Below, piece after piece: positions 42,063 through 49,929 of a stretch of DNA of 64,000 bases; position 1 is the first letter of the stretch; each line of letters begins with the position of its first letter. The notes under the pieces are model-generated. The model did no database searches. It worked only from the letters and a program-made list of their open reading frames with translations, and was not told the origin of the DNA. Location: assembly GCF_050389775.1 (NCBI RefSeq), contig NZ_CP177144.1, positions 3,534,001 through 3,598,000 of the forward strand. Reading direction: 5' to 3'. Both the position numbers and the translations under genes were made by a program. This DNA comes from Marinibacterium sp050389775. GTDB lineage: Bacteria > Pseudomonadota > Alphaproteobacteria > Rhodobacterales > Rhodobacteraceae.

Positions 42063-42449
42063 ATGTCCGATCGCTACACCACAGGTATGGCCGTACGCCG
42101 TTCGGTGCTCGGAGACGCCCATGTGGACCGGGCCGAGGCCGGCAAGACCGAGTTCGACCAACCGTTCCAGCAGCTGATCACCGAAGGCGCCTGGGGCACG
42201 GTCTGGGCCGGCCAGGCCATCCCGCCGCGCGAACGCTCGATGCTGACCCTGGCCCTTCTGGCGGCCACCGGCAATTTCGAGGAAATCCCGATGCATGTCC
42301 GGGCCACGGCCAATACCGGCGCCAGCCGCGACGACATCATGGAGGCCTTCCTGCACGTGGCCATCTATGCCGGCGTGCCAAAGGCCAACCATGCCATCAA
42401 GCTGGCCAAGCAGACATTCGCTGAAATGGAGGAAGCCACAGATGACTGA
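42063..42449 (+). CDS. pcaC: 4-carboxymuconolactone decarboxylase
   Basis: 128 residues, the AhpD-like carboxymuconolactone decarboxylase family at its usual length: GMAVRRSVLGDAHVDRAEAG, GAWGTVWAGQAIPPRERSMLTLALLAATG, EEIPMHVRATANTGASRDDIMEAFLHVAIYAGVPKANHA. It converts 4-carboxymuconolactone to 3-oxoadipate enol-lactone in the protocatechuate branch of the beta-ketoadipate pathway. ATG 42063 follows AGGAGGGGA. It overlaps pcaH by 8 nt. The order pcaC-pcaH-pcaG is standard, but pcaB, pcaD, pcaI/J and a PcaQ regulator are not in the window. Confidence 0.93.
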   Translation: MSDRYTTGMAVRRSVLGDAHVDRAEAGKTEFDQPFQQLITEGAWGTVWAGQAIPPRERSMLTLALLAATGNFEEIPMHVRATANTGASRDDIMEAFLHVAIYAGVPKANHAIKLAKQTFAEMEEATDD

Positions 42450-43170
42450 CCAGGGACCGCTCATCCCACGCAACCGCGCGGCGCATCCCGTCGCCTTCGA
42501 TCCCGATTACAAGACCACCGTTCCGCGCTCGCCGAAACTGGCCCTGCTCAGCGCCGACAGCTCGATCACCGAAGAGACCGGCCCGGTCTTCGGCCATGAC
42601 ATCCTCGGCCCTCTGGACAACAACCTGATCCTCAACTGGACCCGTGGCGCGGCTCCGGCGGTGGGCGAGCGTATCCTGATCCACGGCCGTGTCGTCGACG
42701 AGAACAACCGCGCCGTTCCCCATACCCTGGTCGAGATCTGGCAGGCCAATGCCGGCGGGCGCTATCGCCACATGAAGGACAGCTACTTTGCCCCGCTCGA
42801 CCCCAATTTCGGCGGCTGCGGGCGGACGATCACCGATGAGAACGGCCATTACCAGTTCCTGACCATCCGTCCCGGCGCCTATCCTTGGCCCAACCGGGGC
42901 AATGACTGGCGACCGATGCACATCCATGTCTCGGTCTTCGGCCATGCCTTCGGCCAGCGCCTGATCACCCAGCTCTATTTCCAAGGCGACCCGCTGATCG
43001 ATCTCTGCCCGATCGCCGCGACGATCAAGTCGCGCAGCCAGCTCGACGCGCTGGTCGCGCCGCTGGACATGGCCCAGTCCAAGCCGATGGACTACCTGGC
43101 CTACAAGTTCGACATCGTCCTGCGCGGGCGCCGTCAGAGCATGTTCGAGAACAAGCTGGAGGGCATGTGA
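42442..43170 (+). CDS. pcaH: Protocatechuate 3,4-dioxygenase beta subunit
   Basis: 242 residues. Iron ligands are visible: Tyr in AGGRYRHMKD, Tyr in GAYPWPNRG, and His-x-His in MHIHVSVFGHAF. It carries the non-heme Fe(III) of the intradiol dioxygenase, which opens protocatechuate to 3-carboxy-cis,cis-muconate. ATG 42442 follows GGAGGAAGCC. The stop is 1 nt before the pcaG start. With PcaG it forms the alpha/beta protomer. Confidence 0.95.
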   Translation: MTDQGPLIPRNRAAHPVAFDPDYKTTVPRSPKLALLSADSSITEETGPVFGHDILGPLDNNLILNWTRGAAPAVGERILIHGRVVDENNRAVPHTLVEIWQANAGGRYRHMKDSYFAPLDPNFGGCGRTITDENGHYQFLTIRPGAYPWPNRGNDWRPMHIHVSVFGHAFGQRLITQLYFQGDPLIDLCPIAATIKSRSQLDALVAPLDMAQSKPMDYLAYKFDIVLRGRRQSMFENKLEGM

Positions 43171-43171
43171 C

Positions 43172-43771
43172 ATGGTGCAGAAACTGAACACCCTGGTCGA
43201 AACCGCTTCGCAGACCGCCGGACCCTACGTGCATATCGGGCTGATGCCCAGCTATTGCGGCAATGCCGGGGCCTATGACCGCGAGATCGGGCTGTCGCCC
43301 ATCGCCGAGGGCTGCCAGGGCGAGATCATCGAGATCCGCGGCCAGGTCATCGACGGCACCGGCTGGGCCCTGCGCGATGCGCTGATCGAAAGCTGGCAGG
43401 CCGATGCGGCCGGGCGCTATCCGGGTCAGCCGGGGGCCGATGACAAGGTGACGGGCCATTGCCGGTTCGGAGCCGATGCCGAGAGCGGTGAATTCACCCT
43501 GCGCACGGTCAAGCCCGGGCGCACGCCGACCCGCACCGGCGGCTGGCAGGCCCCGCATATCGCCCTGTGGATCGTGGCCCGGGGCATCAACATCGGCCTG
43601 CAGACCCGGATCTATTTCGAGGACGAGGACAACAGCACCGACCCGCTTCTGGCGCGTATCGAACAGCGCCCGCGCGTCGACACCCTGATCGCCGCCAAGA
43701 CCGGGCCGGGCCAGTATCGCTTCGACATCCGCCTGCAGGGCGACGGCGAAACGGTGTTCCTCGACCTTTAA
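43172..43771 (+). CDS. pcaG: Protocatechuate 3,4-dioxygenase alpha subunit
   Basis: 199 residues, the usual length for the alpha subunit: ETASQTAGPYVHIGLMPSY at the N-terminus, DALIESWQADAAGRYPG, TPTRTGGWQAPHIALWIVARGINIGLQTRIYFED, and an end in RLQGDGETVFLDL. It lacks the His-x-His iron ligands of the beta chain, as expected. It is followed by the hairpin at 43813-43847. Confidence 0.95.
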   Translation: MVQKLNTLVETASQTAGPYVHIGLMPSYCGNAGAYDREIGLSPIAEGCQGEIIEIRGQVIDGTGWALRDALIESWQADAAGRYPGQPGADDKVTGHCRFGADAESGEFTLRTVKPGRTPTRTGGWQAPHIALWIVARGINIGLQTRIYFEDEDNSTDPLLARIEQRPRVDTLIAAKTGPGQYRFDIRLQGDGETVFLDL

Positions 43772-44257
43772 GGCCCCAACCAGCTGTTTCGGATCGCTGA
43801 CGCGATCCGACCGGCGGGGGCGGGCATCTGCGATGCCCGCCCCCGCCGCCCCCGCCGCCCCTGCGCCCCGCGTTCCAATCATGCCCCGCGCTCCTTCGTC
43901 AGGCAGCACCATGCGCCGCGCCTGCCGCCCTGCCCCGCCCGTGTCGCTGGACCGGGCCGGGCGCAACGCGCCCCGTAGAGCCTCGCACCGCTCAGGATAC
44001 GCCACCCGCCGGGGGAAACGCGTCCGCCCCCTGTGCCAAGCCTCACCGCCCCAACCCGGCCACGACGCCGCCCCTTGCACAACCGGCAGAGCGTGAGGCA
44101 CGTCACCGGCCCGCGCACGCCGCGCCCAAAGTCCCGCACCACAACGCCATTCCACGTGGCAACCAGCCGCCGCCCCCGACCAGAGCGGGGCAACCCGACG
44201 CCGATGCCCATGCGCCGCCCCATTGGCCGATGGCCCGGGCTGGTCTAGGAAGACATC
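43772..44257. other. Intergenic gap after pcaG
   Basis: 486 bp: the terminator at 43813-43847, then GC-rich DNA with no credible gene (all frames are shadow-like, Arg/Pro/Ala-rich). The last 60 bp lead into the HTH-PBP regulator, whose start is preceded by AGGAAGACATC. Confidence 0.4.
43813..43847 (+). terminator. pcaG terminator hairpin
   Basis: GGCGGGGGCGGGCAT (43813-43827) and ATGCCCGCCCCCGCC (43833-43847) form a perfect 15-bp stem with a 5 nt loop, 42 bp after the pcaG stop. No T-tract. A smaller stem, GGATCGC/GCGATCC (43791-43808), precedes it. Confidence 0.7.
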
Positions 44258-45151
44258 ATGGCTCCTGAATCGCACAGCTCGCCCGGGGCGGAGGCCCCGA
44301 TCTACCTGACCACCCGCGAGGTGGCCGATCTTTTGCGGGTGAAGGAACGCAAGGTCTATGACCTGGCCGCGGCCGACGAGATCCCGCATCGGCGGATCAC
44401 CGGCAAGCTGCTGTTTCCCCGGGCCGAATTGCAAGCCTGGATCGACGGCGACGGCCCGGCCGAACCGGCCGAGCGGCCGGCTGTCCTGACCGGCTCGCAT
44501 GATCCGCTGCTGGACTGGGCCGTGCGCGAATCCGGCGCCGGGCTGGCCACGCTGCTCAATGGCAGCGCCGAGGGGCTGGAGGTCTATGACCAGGGCCGGG
44601 CCGCGCTGGCCGGGCTGCACCTGCCCGAGGATGACGGCTGGAACCGGCGCAGCGTGGCCGCGCGGGGCCTGCGCGATTGCGTGCTGGTGGGCTGGGCGAA
44701 ACGGGCGCGCGGGCTGATCCTGGCGCCCGAGGTGGCCGACCGCGTCGCGGGGTTCGGCGATCTGCGCGGGCTGCGCGTGGTCATGCGCCAGCCCGGCGCC
44801 GGGGCGGCGGCGCTCTTTGACCGGCTGCTTGACGAACACGGGTTCACCCCGTCCGACCTGCGGCCCTATGATGCCCCGGCGCGCACCGAAAGCGATGCCG
44901 CGGCGGCGGTGGCCGCCGGCGAGGCCGAGGCCGCGCTTGGGATCGAGGCCATGGCCCGCCAGTTCAACCTGGCCTTCCGGCCGATCCTGACCGAGAATTT
45001 CGACCTGCTGATCGACCGGCGGGCCTATTTCACCGACCCGGTCCAGGACCTGCTGGCCTTTGCCCGCGGCGAGGCCCTGCAGCGCAAGGCCCTCGCCATG
45101 GGCGGTTATGACCTGGGCGAGGCCGGCGTCGTGCGCTGGCTCTCGCCCTGA
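44258..45151 (+). CDS. HTH-type regulator with PBP-like sensor domain, tungstate/molybdate type
   Basis: 297 residues. An excisionase-like helix-turn-helix (IYLTTREVADLLRVKERKVYDLAAADEIPHRRITGKLLFPRAELQAWID) is joined to a domain resembling a periplasmic-binding-protein fold used for molybdate or tungstate sensing: ESGAGLATLLNGSAEGLEVYDQGRAALAGLHL, RGLRDCVLVGWAKRARGLILAP, then RVVMRQPGAGAAALFDRLLDEHG. This architecture is known from regulators near Mo/W genes. It is convergent with tupA (18 nt between stops), so it probably controls the tungstate transporter. No signal peptide, so cytoplasmic. Confidence 0.82.
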   Translation: MAPESHSSPGAEAPIYLTTREVADLLRVKERKVYDLAAADEIPHRRITGKLLFPRAELQAWIDGDGPAEPAERPAVLTGSHDPLLDWAVRESGAGLATLLNGSAEGLEVYDQGRAALAGLHLPEDDGWNRRSVAARGLRDCVLVGWAKRARGLILAPEVADRVAGFGDLRGLRVVMRQPGAGAAALFDRLLDEHGFTPSDLRPYDAPARTESDAAAAVAAGEAEAALGIEAMARQFNLAFRPILTENFDLLIDRRAYFTDPVQDLLAFARGEALQRKALAMGGYDLGEAGVVRWLSP

Positions 45152-45169
45152 TCACCTGTCACGCGGCGG

Positions 45170-45991
45170 TCATTCCCCGGCGTTGGGGAAGAACAGCTGC
45201 TGGCCGTCGACCTTGTAATCGGCAATCGCGGCCTGGCCGTCCTGGGAAATGACCCAGTCGACAAAGGCCTGGCCCTGCTCGGCCTTCACGCCGGGATGCT
45301 TTTCGGGCGAGACCAGGATGATGCCGTATTGGTTGAACATGCGCGGGTCGCCTTCGACGGCGATCTGGTAATCGCCCTTGTTGCCGAAGGCGATCCAGGT
45401 CGCCCGGTCGGTCATGATATATGCGCCCATGGCCGTGCCCGCGTTCAGCGTGGCGCCCATGCCCGAGCCGGTCTCGCGGTACCATTCGCCCGAAGCGGCC
45501 GGCGCGTCGATGCCCGCGGCCGTCCACAGGCGCAGCTCGGCCTTGTGGGTGCCGCTGTCGTCGCCGCGCGAGGCAAAGGGCGCGCCGGCTTCGGCGATCT
45601 GGGTCAGGGCGGCGGTGACATCGTCGGAACCGGCCACGCCGGCCGGGTCATCGGCCGGGCCGACGATGACGAAATCATTGTACATCACGTCGAACCGTTC
45701 GACCCCGTCGCCATCGGCCACGAATTTCTCTTCCGAGGGCTTGGAATGGACAAAGAGCACGTCGCCATCGCCATTGGCCGCGTTCTTGATGGCCTGGCCG
45801 GTGCCCACGGCCACGACGCGCACCTCGATGCCGGTCTTGTCCTGGAAGATCGGCAGCAGGTGGTCGAACAGGCCCGAGTTCTGGGTCGAGGTGGTCGATT
45901 GCACGACGATGAAATCGTCGGCCGCCAGCACCGGGGTGCCAAGGGCCAGGATCGTTGCGGCCGCGAGGCCCGCAAATGTGCGTCGGAACAT
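45170..45991 (-). CDS. tupA: Tungstate ABC transporter substrate-binding protein
   Basis: 273 residues with a signal peptide (RTFAGLAAATILALGTPVLAA) and the TupA-type motif VQSTTSTQNSGLFDHLLPIF near the N-terminus, DVLFVHSKPSEEKFVADGDG, RGDDSGTHKAELRLW and FGNKGDYQIAVEGDP. The TTSTQNSGL element is typical of tungstate-specific proteins as opposed to ModA. It delivers tungstate to TupBC in the inner membrane. ATG 45991 follows GGAG. It is the third gene in the order tupB, tupC, tupA, whereas A first is usual. Confidence 0.92.
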   Translation of the reverse strand: MFRRTFAGLAAATILALGTPVLAADDFIVVQSTTSTQNSGLFDHLLPIFQDKTGIEVRVVAVGTGQAIKNAANGDGDVLFVHSKPSEEKFVADGDGVERFDVMYNDFVIVGPADDPAGVAGSDDVTAALTQIAEAGAPFASRGDDSGTHKAELRLWTAAGIDAPAASGEWYRETGSGMGATLNAGTAMGAYIMTDRATWIAFGNKGDYQIAVEGDPRMFNQYGIILVSPEKHPGVKAEQGQAFVDWVISQDGQAAIADYKVDGQQLFFPNAGE

Positions 45992-46016
45992 GGAAAACTC
46001 CGTTGTCTTGAGTGTC

Positions 46017-46829
46017 TCAGGGGGTTGGGTCGAGAAACAGCCGCCCGCCGATCCAGGCCTGGGCCGGGCCGGATCGCGGAGCGGTCAGCACGCGGGCGGC
46101 CGGGCCGGTTTCGGCCACGCGCCCTTCGTGCAGAAAGATCGCGTCATCGCCCATGCGCCGGGCCTGGCCCTGGTCATGGGTGACAAGGACGATGGTCACC
46201 CCGGTGGCATGGGCCTCGTCGATCAGGGTCTCGACCGCATGGGTCGAGGCCGGATCCAGGCTGGCCGTGGGCTCATCGAGAAACAGGATGCGCGGCTCGC
46301 AGGCCAGGGCCCGGGCCAGGGCCAGGCGCTGCTGTTCGCCGCCCGACAGCACGCGGGCCGGGCGATGGGCCAGGTCCTGCAGCCGGGCGGTTTCCAGCGC
46401 CCGGGCCTCGCGTTCGGCCCGCTCGGCCCCGGCAAAGCCGCGCACGGCCAGGGCAAAGCGCAGGTTGGCCCGCACCGTGCGGCGCAGCATCACCGGCCTC
46501 TGGAAGACCATGGCCTGTTCGGCCCGGCCGGCGGCATCCAGCGGCGCGCCGTTCCACAGCACCTCGCCCCGGTTGGGCCGCAGCAGGCCATGCATCAGCC
46601 GCAGGGTCAGGCTCTTGCCGGCGCCGTTGGCCCCCAGGATCACCGTGCGCCGGCCCGGCCGGATGGCCAGGCTGAGCCCGTGGATCAGGGCCCGCCCGCC
46701 GGCGACATAGCGCAGGTCGCGGGTTTCCAGGATCGGCGCCGGATCGGGCGCGTCCTGCGCCGGGGTCCGGAGCGGCGTCGCGGCGCCGGTGGCCAGGGGA
46801 AAGGGCACGGGATCGACCATGTCACGCAT
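46017..46829 (-). CDS. tupC: Tungstate ABC transporter ATP-binding protein
   Basis: 270 residues: an N-terminal extension of ~30 residues (Pro/Ala/Thr-rich), then a nucleotide-binding domain with Walker A GANGAGKS, Q-loop VFQRPVMLRR, signature LSGGEQQRLALARAL, Walker B ILFLDEPTA and His in VLVTHDQGQ. It drives import with TupB and TupA. It overlaps tupB by 8 nt and is followed by tupA after a short spacer. No C-terminal TOBE domain, which is normal for TupC. Confidence 0.9.
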   Translation of the reverse strand: MRDMVDPVPFPLATGAATPLRTPAQDAPDPAPILETRDLRYVAGGRALIHGLSLAIRPGRRTVILGANGAGKSLTLRLMHGLLRPNRGEVLWNGAPLDAAGRAEQAMVFQRPVMLRRTVRANLRFALAVRGFAGAERAEREARALETARLQDLAHRPARVLSGGEQQRLALARALACEPRILFLDEPTASLDPASTHAVETLIDEAHATGVTIVLVTHDQGQARRMGDDAIFLHEGRVAETGPAARVLTAPRSGPAQAWIGGRLFLDPTP

Positions 46830-47529
46830 GGGCCACCTCGGCCGTCAGCCCGCGCACGGCCATGACGGCGGCATTGACGATCAGGGCCAGGCCCAGCAGC
46901 ACGACGCCCAGGGCCAGGGCCAGCTGCAGGTTGCCCTTGGAGGTTTCCAGGGCGATCGTCGTGGTCATGACCCGGGTGACATGGTTGATGTTGCCCCCGA
47001 CGATCATCACCGCGCCGACCTCGGCCACGGCCCGGCCGAACCCGGCCAGGGCAACGGTCAGCAGGCCGACCCGGGCATCCCACAGCAGGGCCGACAACCG
47101 GCGCATCGGCCCGACACCGAGCGAGGCGAATTGTTCGCCATACTCGGCCTGAAGGTCCTCGACCGCCTGGCGCGTCAGGGCGGCGACGATCGGCGTAACC
47201 AGGATGGTCTGGGCGATGATCATCGCAGCCGGGGTATAAAGTAGACGCAGCGGGCCGAGCGGGCCGGAGGCCGAGAGCATGAGATAGACGGCCAGGCCGA
47301 CGACAACCGGCGGCAGGCCCATCAGGGCGTTGAGCAGCACGGCCAGCAGGCCCCGGCCGGGAAAGCGCCAGGCCCCCACGGCCGCGCCCAGCGGCAGGCC
47401 GATGGCGCAGGACAGCAGGACAGCGCTCAGCGTCACGCGCAGCGACAGGCCGACGATCTCGATCAGATCGGCGTCACCGCTCAGGATCAGGCCCAGGGCC
47501 GCTCCCAATATGCCGCTGTCGGACTGCAT
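46822..47529 (-). CDS. tupB: Tungstate ABC transporter permease
   Basis: 235 residues with five to six hydrophobic spans and the importer coupling motif EYGEQFASLGVGPMRRLSALLWDARVGLLTVALAGFGRAVAEVGAVMIVGG (EAA-loop region around GFGRAVAEVG). ATG 47529 has GGAGGAGAACGCAGGA upstream. It is the first gene of the tup operon, so the promoter lies in the 522 bp gap toward trmO. The family is close to the tungstate/molybdate permeases; the paired TupA decides the substrate. Confidence 0.9.
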   Translation of the reverse strand: MQSDSGILGAALGLILSGDADLIEIVGLSLRVTLSAVLLSCAIGLPLGAAVGAWRFPGRGLLAVLLNALMGLPPVVVGLAVYLMLSASGPLGPLRLLYTPAAMIIAQTILVTPIVAALTRQAVEDLQAEYGEQFASLGVGPMRRLSALLWDARVGLLTVALAGFGRAVAEVGAVMIVGGNINHVTRVMTTTIALETSKGNLQLALALGVVLLGLALIVNAAVMAVRGLTAEVAHA

Positions 47530-48051
47530 GTCCTGCGTTCTCCTCCACCTGATGGGAAAATTTGCACAAGAATCGCAGATAATCCACCTTTAACTGAGAT
47601 GCACCCCCAATCGTCGCCTGCGACACCTTTTCCGGGACCGGCGCATGGCCGGTGTGATGCCCTGCCCGATGCGCCGACCTGGCCCTGTCCGACCCTGTTC
47701 CGGCCCGTGACCGCATCCAGCCCTGGGTGCCGCCCATGCAGACACCGGTGCCGCAAGCCCACCGCCTGCCTTGCCGTACGTCTGCCGTCGCTCTTTCAAC
47801 GATCCTCGACCTACATCCGTGAACCGCGCCCTGCCCCGATTGCCGCCTTGCCCAAACGCCGCCGCAAGCCACCTTTCCCCTGCGATGTGTCTGCCGGATC
47901 TCAGGCGGCGTTCCCCATCAACAAGTCCGGTGCTGCCAGCCACCCACGCGCCCCGCCCGAACACCGGCACCGGAATACCCCCACTTGCCCTGCCTCGCGT
48001 CTGTCGGCACTCTGGCCCCGATCCCCGTCCCCGATCCCGGAGCCGTGCCCC
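47530..48051. other. Divergent promoter region tupB/trmO
   Basis: 522 bp. The tupB side (47540-47600) is AT-richer, with AATTTGCACAAGAATCGC and ACCTTTAACTGAGATGCACC, likely the tup promoter/operator. The rest is GC-rich with Pro/Arg-rich shadow frames and some word repetition. I looked for a molybdenum/tungsten cofactor riboswitch-like structure and did not see one. Confidence 0.4.
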
Positions 48052-48534
48052 ATGTCCTCTGACCATGCCGACATCCGCCCGCTGGAAATCGCCGTTTCCG
48101 GCCAGGCCGGTGTCGATGCCACGCTGCAATTCATCGGGCGCATCCAGACGCCGTTCACCGACCGCAGCCTCTGCCCGCGCCAGGGCCGGCCGGACGGGCC
48201 GGAATGCCGGATCGAGATCTTTCCGCCCTGGGACCAGGCCCTGCAGGGCATCGAGGATTACCCGAGGATCGAGGTGCTCTACTGGCTGGACCGGTCGCGC
48301 CGGGATCTCGTCGTGCAGAACCCCGGCCATTCCGACCGGACCTTTGGCACCTTTGCCCTGCGCTCGCCGGTGCGGCCCAATCCGATCGGCACCTGCATGG
48401 TCGACCTGGTGCGCGTCGAGGGCAACGTGCTGGTGGTGCGCAGCCTGGATTGCCTGGATGGCACCCCGCTGCTGGACATCAAGCCCGACCGCTGTGCCTT
48501 TTCCCCGAAGGCCGCGCCCAAGCCCGCCGGCTGA
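48052..48534 (+). CDS. trmO: tRNA N6-threonylcarbamoyladenosine methyltransferase, TrmO/TsaA-like
   Basis: 160 residues, a TsaA-like beta-barrel domain: LQFIGRIQTPFTDRSLCPRQGRPDGPECRIEIFPPWDQALQGIEDYPRIEVLYWLDRSRRDLVVQN, then GTFALRSPVRPNPIGTCMVDLVRVEGNVLVVRSLDCLDGTPLLDIKPD. The RSPxRPNPIG motif and DGTPxLDIKP are signatures of TrmO, which methylates t6A37 of tRNA-Thr using SAM. ATG 48052 follows GGAG. The full E. coli TrmO has an extra C-terminal domain; this is the short bacterial form. It is divergent from the tup operon. Confidence 0.9.
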   Translation: MSSDHADIRPLEIAVSGQAGVDATLQFIGRIQTPFTDRSLCPRQGRPDGPECRIEIFPPWDQALQGIEDYPRIEVLYWLDRSRRDLVVQNPGHSDRTFGTFALRSPVRPNPIGTCMVDLVRVEGNVLVVRSLDCLDGTPLLDIKPDRCAFSPKAAPKPAG

Positions 48535-48821
48535 ACGCGCCGGGACCGCCCCGAGGGCGTCCCAAGCACAACCCAGGCGATAGCCAAACCCCCGTCTGCG
48601 CAATTTTTGCGCAGGCCGGCCCGATATGACAGGCGCCGCCCCACCCGCCATCGCAATGGCCGTGGCGCGCGCCGCTGCGGCGCGGCAGGATCGGTTCACC
48701 CGATCCCGAGGCAGGCCGACACGGCCCGGCCGAGGCGCCGGGGACGGCCCGGTTTCCGCCCTGCGCCCGGGCCGGGGGTCCCATGCCCGGGGCTTGCCCC
48801 CGCGGCCCGCCAGGAAAGGAA
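48535..48821. other. Intergenic gap, no gene seen
   Basis: 287 bp of GC-rich sequence between trmO and the dioxygenase. CAATTTTTGCGCAGG (48600-48614) may be part of a promoter. The end carries AGGAAAGGA, the ribosome binding site of the next gene. Confidence 0.35.
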
Positions 48822-49703
48822 TTGGTTCTGAAACCCAGGCAATCCCGTCCCACCCGCGCCGCTCCGCCCCATCGCCCGCGTTTCGATGTCACCCCGCTGG
48901 GCGTGCGCATCGGAGCCCAGGTCCGTGGCCTGGCGCTGGACGATGCCCCCAGGGGCGACACGCTGAACGCCCTCGAAGACCTGCTGGAAACCTGGGGCGT
49001 GCTGGTCTTTCCCGGCCAGCAGATCACCCCGGCCCAGCAGGTGGCCTTTTCCCGGGCCTTCGGCGAGCTGGAGACCGCCGGCACCGGCGAGGCCCGGCTG
49101 GACGGCCAGCCCGAGATCTTCGTCATCGCCAATACCGACGCCCGGCCCGGCCAGGCCCCGCCCGAGGCGCTGTTCTGGCATGCCGATCACCAATGCTGCA
49201 GCGAACCGGCCCGGGCCTCGCTGCTCTATTGCCGCCAGACCCCGCCGGTCGGGGGGGATACGGTCTTTGCCTGCATGTACAGCGCCTACGAGGCCCTGCC
49301 CCCGACCGACAAGGCCGAGGCCCAGCGGCTGATCGCGTTGCATGCGGTGGCCGCGCCGGACGCAACCGGCGACGGGACGGCGGATGATCCGGCCGGGCCG
49401 CTCATCCTGCGCTGCCCGCTGGTGCGCCACCATCCGCGCAGCGGGCGCATGGCGCTGTGGTTCGGCTCGCGGACGACGATCGGCATCGAAGGCTGGGAGG
49501 CCGAGCGCGCCAGGGAATACCTGGCCCGGCTCGAAGCCCATGCCACCCGGGCGGCGTTCCTCTATCGCCACGGCTGGAAACCGGGCGACGCGGTGCTGTG
49601 GGACAACCGGCGCGTGTTGCATGCCGGCACCGGGTTTGACGGCGCCCGCCACCTTCGCGAGATGCACCGCACCACGATCCGCGAGACCGGGCCGATCCGC
49701 TGA
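48822..49703 (+). CDS. TauD/TfdA-family Fe(II)/2-oxoglutarate dioxygenase
   Basis: 293 residues. Family motifs: HxD iron site in FWHADHQCC, the distal His in RRVLHAGTGF, and the 2-oxoglutarate Arg in REMHRTTIRETG; also VTPLGVRIGAQVRGLALDD and VLVFPGQQITPAQQVAFSRAFGELE. Such enzymes hydroxylate sulfonates, phenoxyacetates, quaternary amines or amino acids; the substrate cannot be read from the sequence. TTG 48822 after AGGAAAGGA is the likely start; the upstream in-frame part is shadow-like. It stands alone between trmO and the CheB-CheR fusion. Confidence 0.88.
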   Translation: MVLKPRQSRPTRAAPPHRPRFDVTPLGVRIGAQVRGLALDDAPRGDTLNALEDLLETWGVLVFPGQQITPAQQVAFSRAFGELETAGTGEARLDGQPEIFVIANTDARPGQAPPEALFWHADHQCCSEPARASLLYCRQTPPVGGDTVFACMYSAYEALPPTDKAEAQRLIALHAVAAPDATGDGTADDPAGPLILRCPLVRHHPRSGRMALWFGSRTTIGIEGWEAERAREYLARLEAHATRAAFLYRHGWKPGDAVLWDNRRVLHAGTGFDGARHLREMHRTTIRETGPIR

Positions 49704-49929
49704 CCCCGCCCGGGGCCTTTGCCTGCTGGCCCGCAGCCGCCCGCCCCGGCGACGCCCACGCCCCCGCCGCCCGAACCATGGCGGCGGCACGGCGCCCGCT
49801 GCGCCAATTGGCCACGGTGGGGAAAAGCCTGCCCTCACCGGACCAGTTTTCGCTACTAGGTTGAGAAAGGTATGCTAAGCTTGCGCCAAACAAGACGAAC
49901 ATGTCGACGGGACGCGTGGGGGGAACGAA

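Noticed and set aside
43833..44248. Short Arg/Pro-rich frames in the gap after pcaG
   Set aside because: No ribosome binding sites, overlapping on both strands, and biased composition.
47530..48051. Mo/W cofactor riboswitch upstream of tupB
   Set aside because: I could not find a conserved stem arrangement or a helix covering the ribosome binding site; the region is better explained as a promoter.
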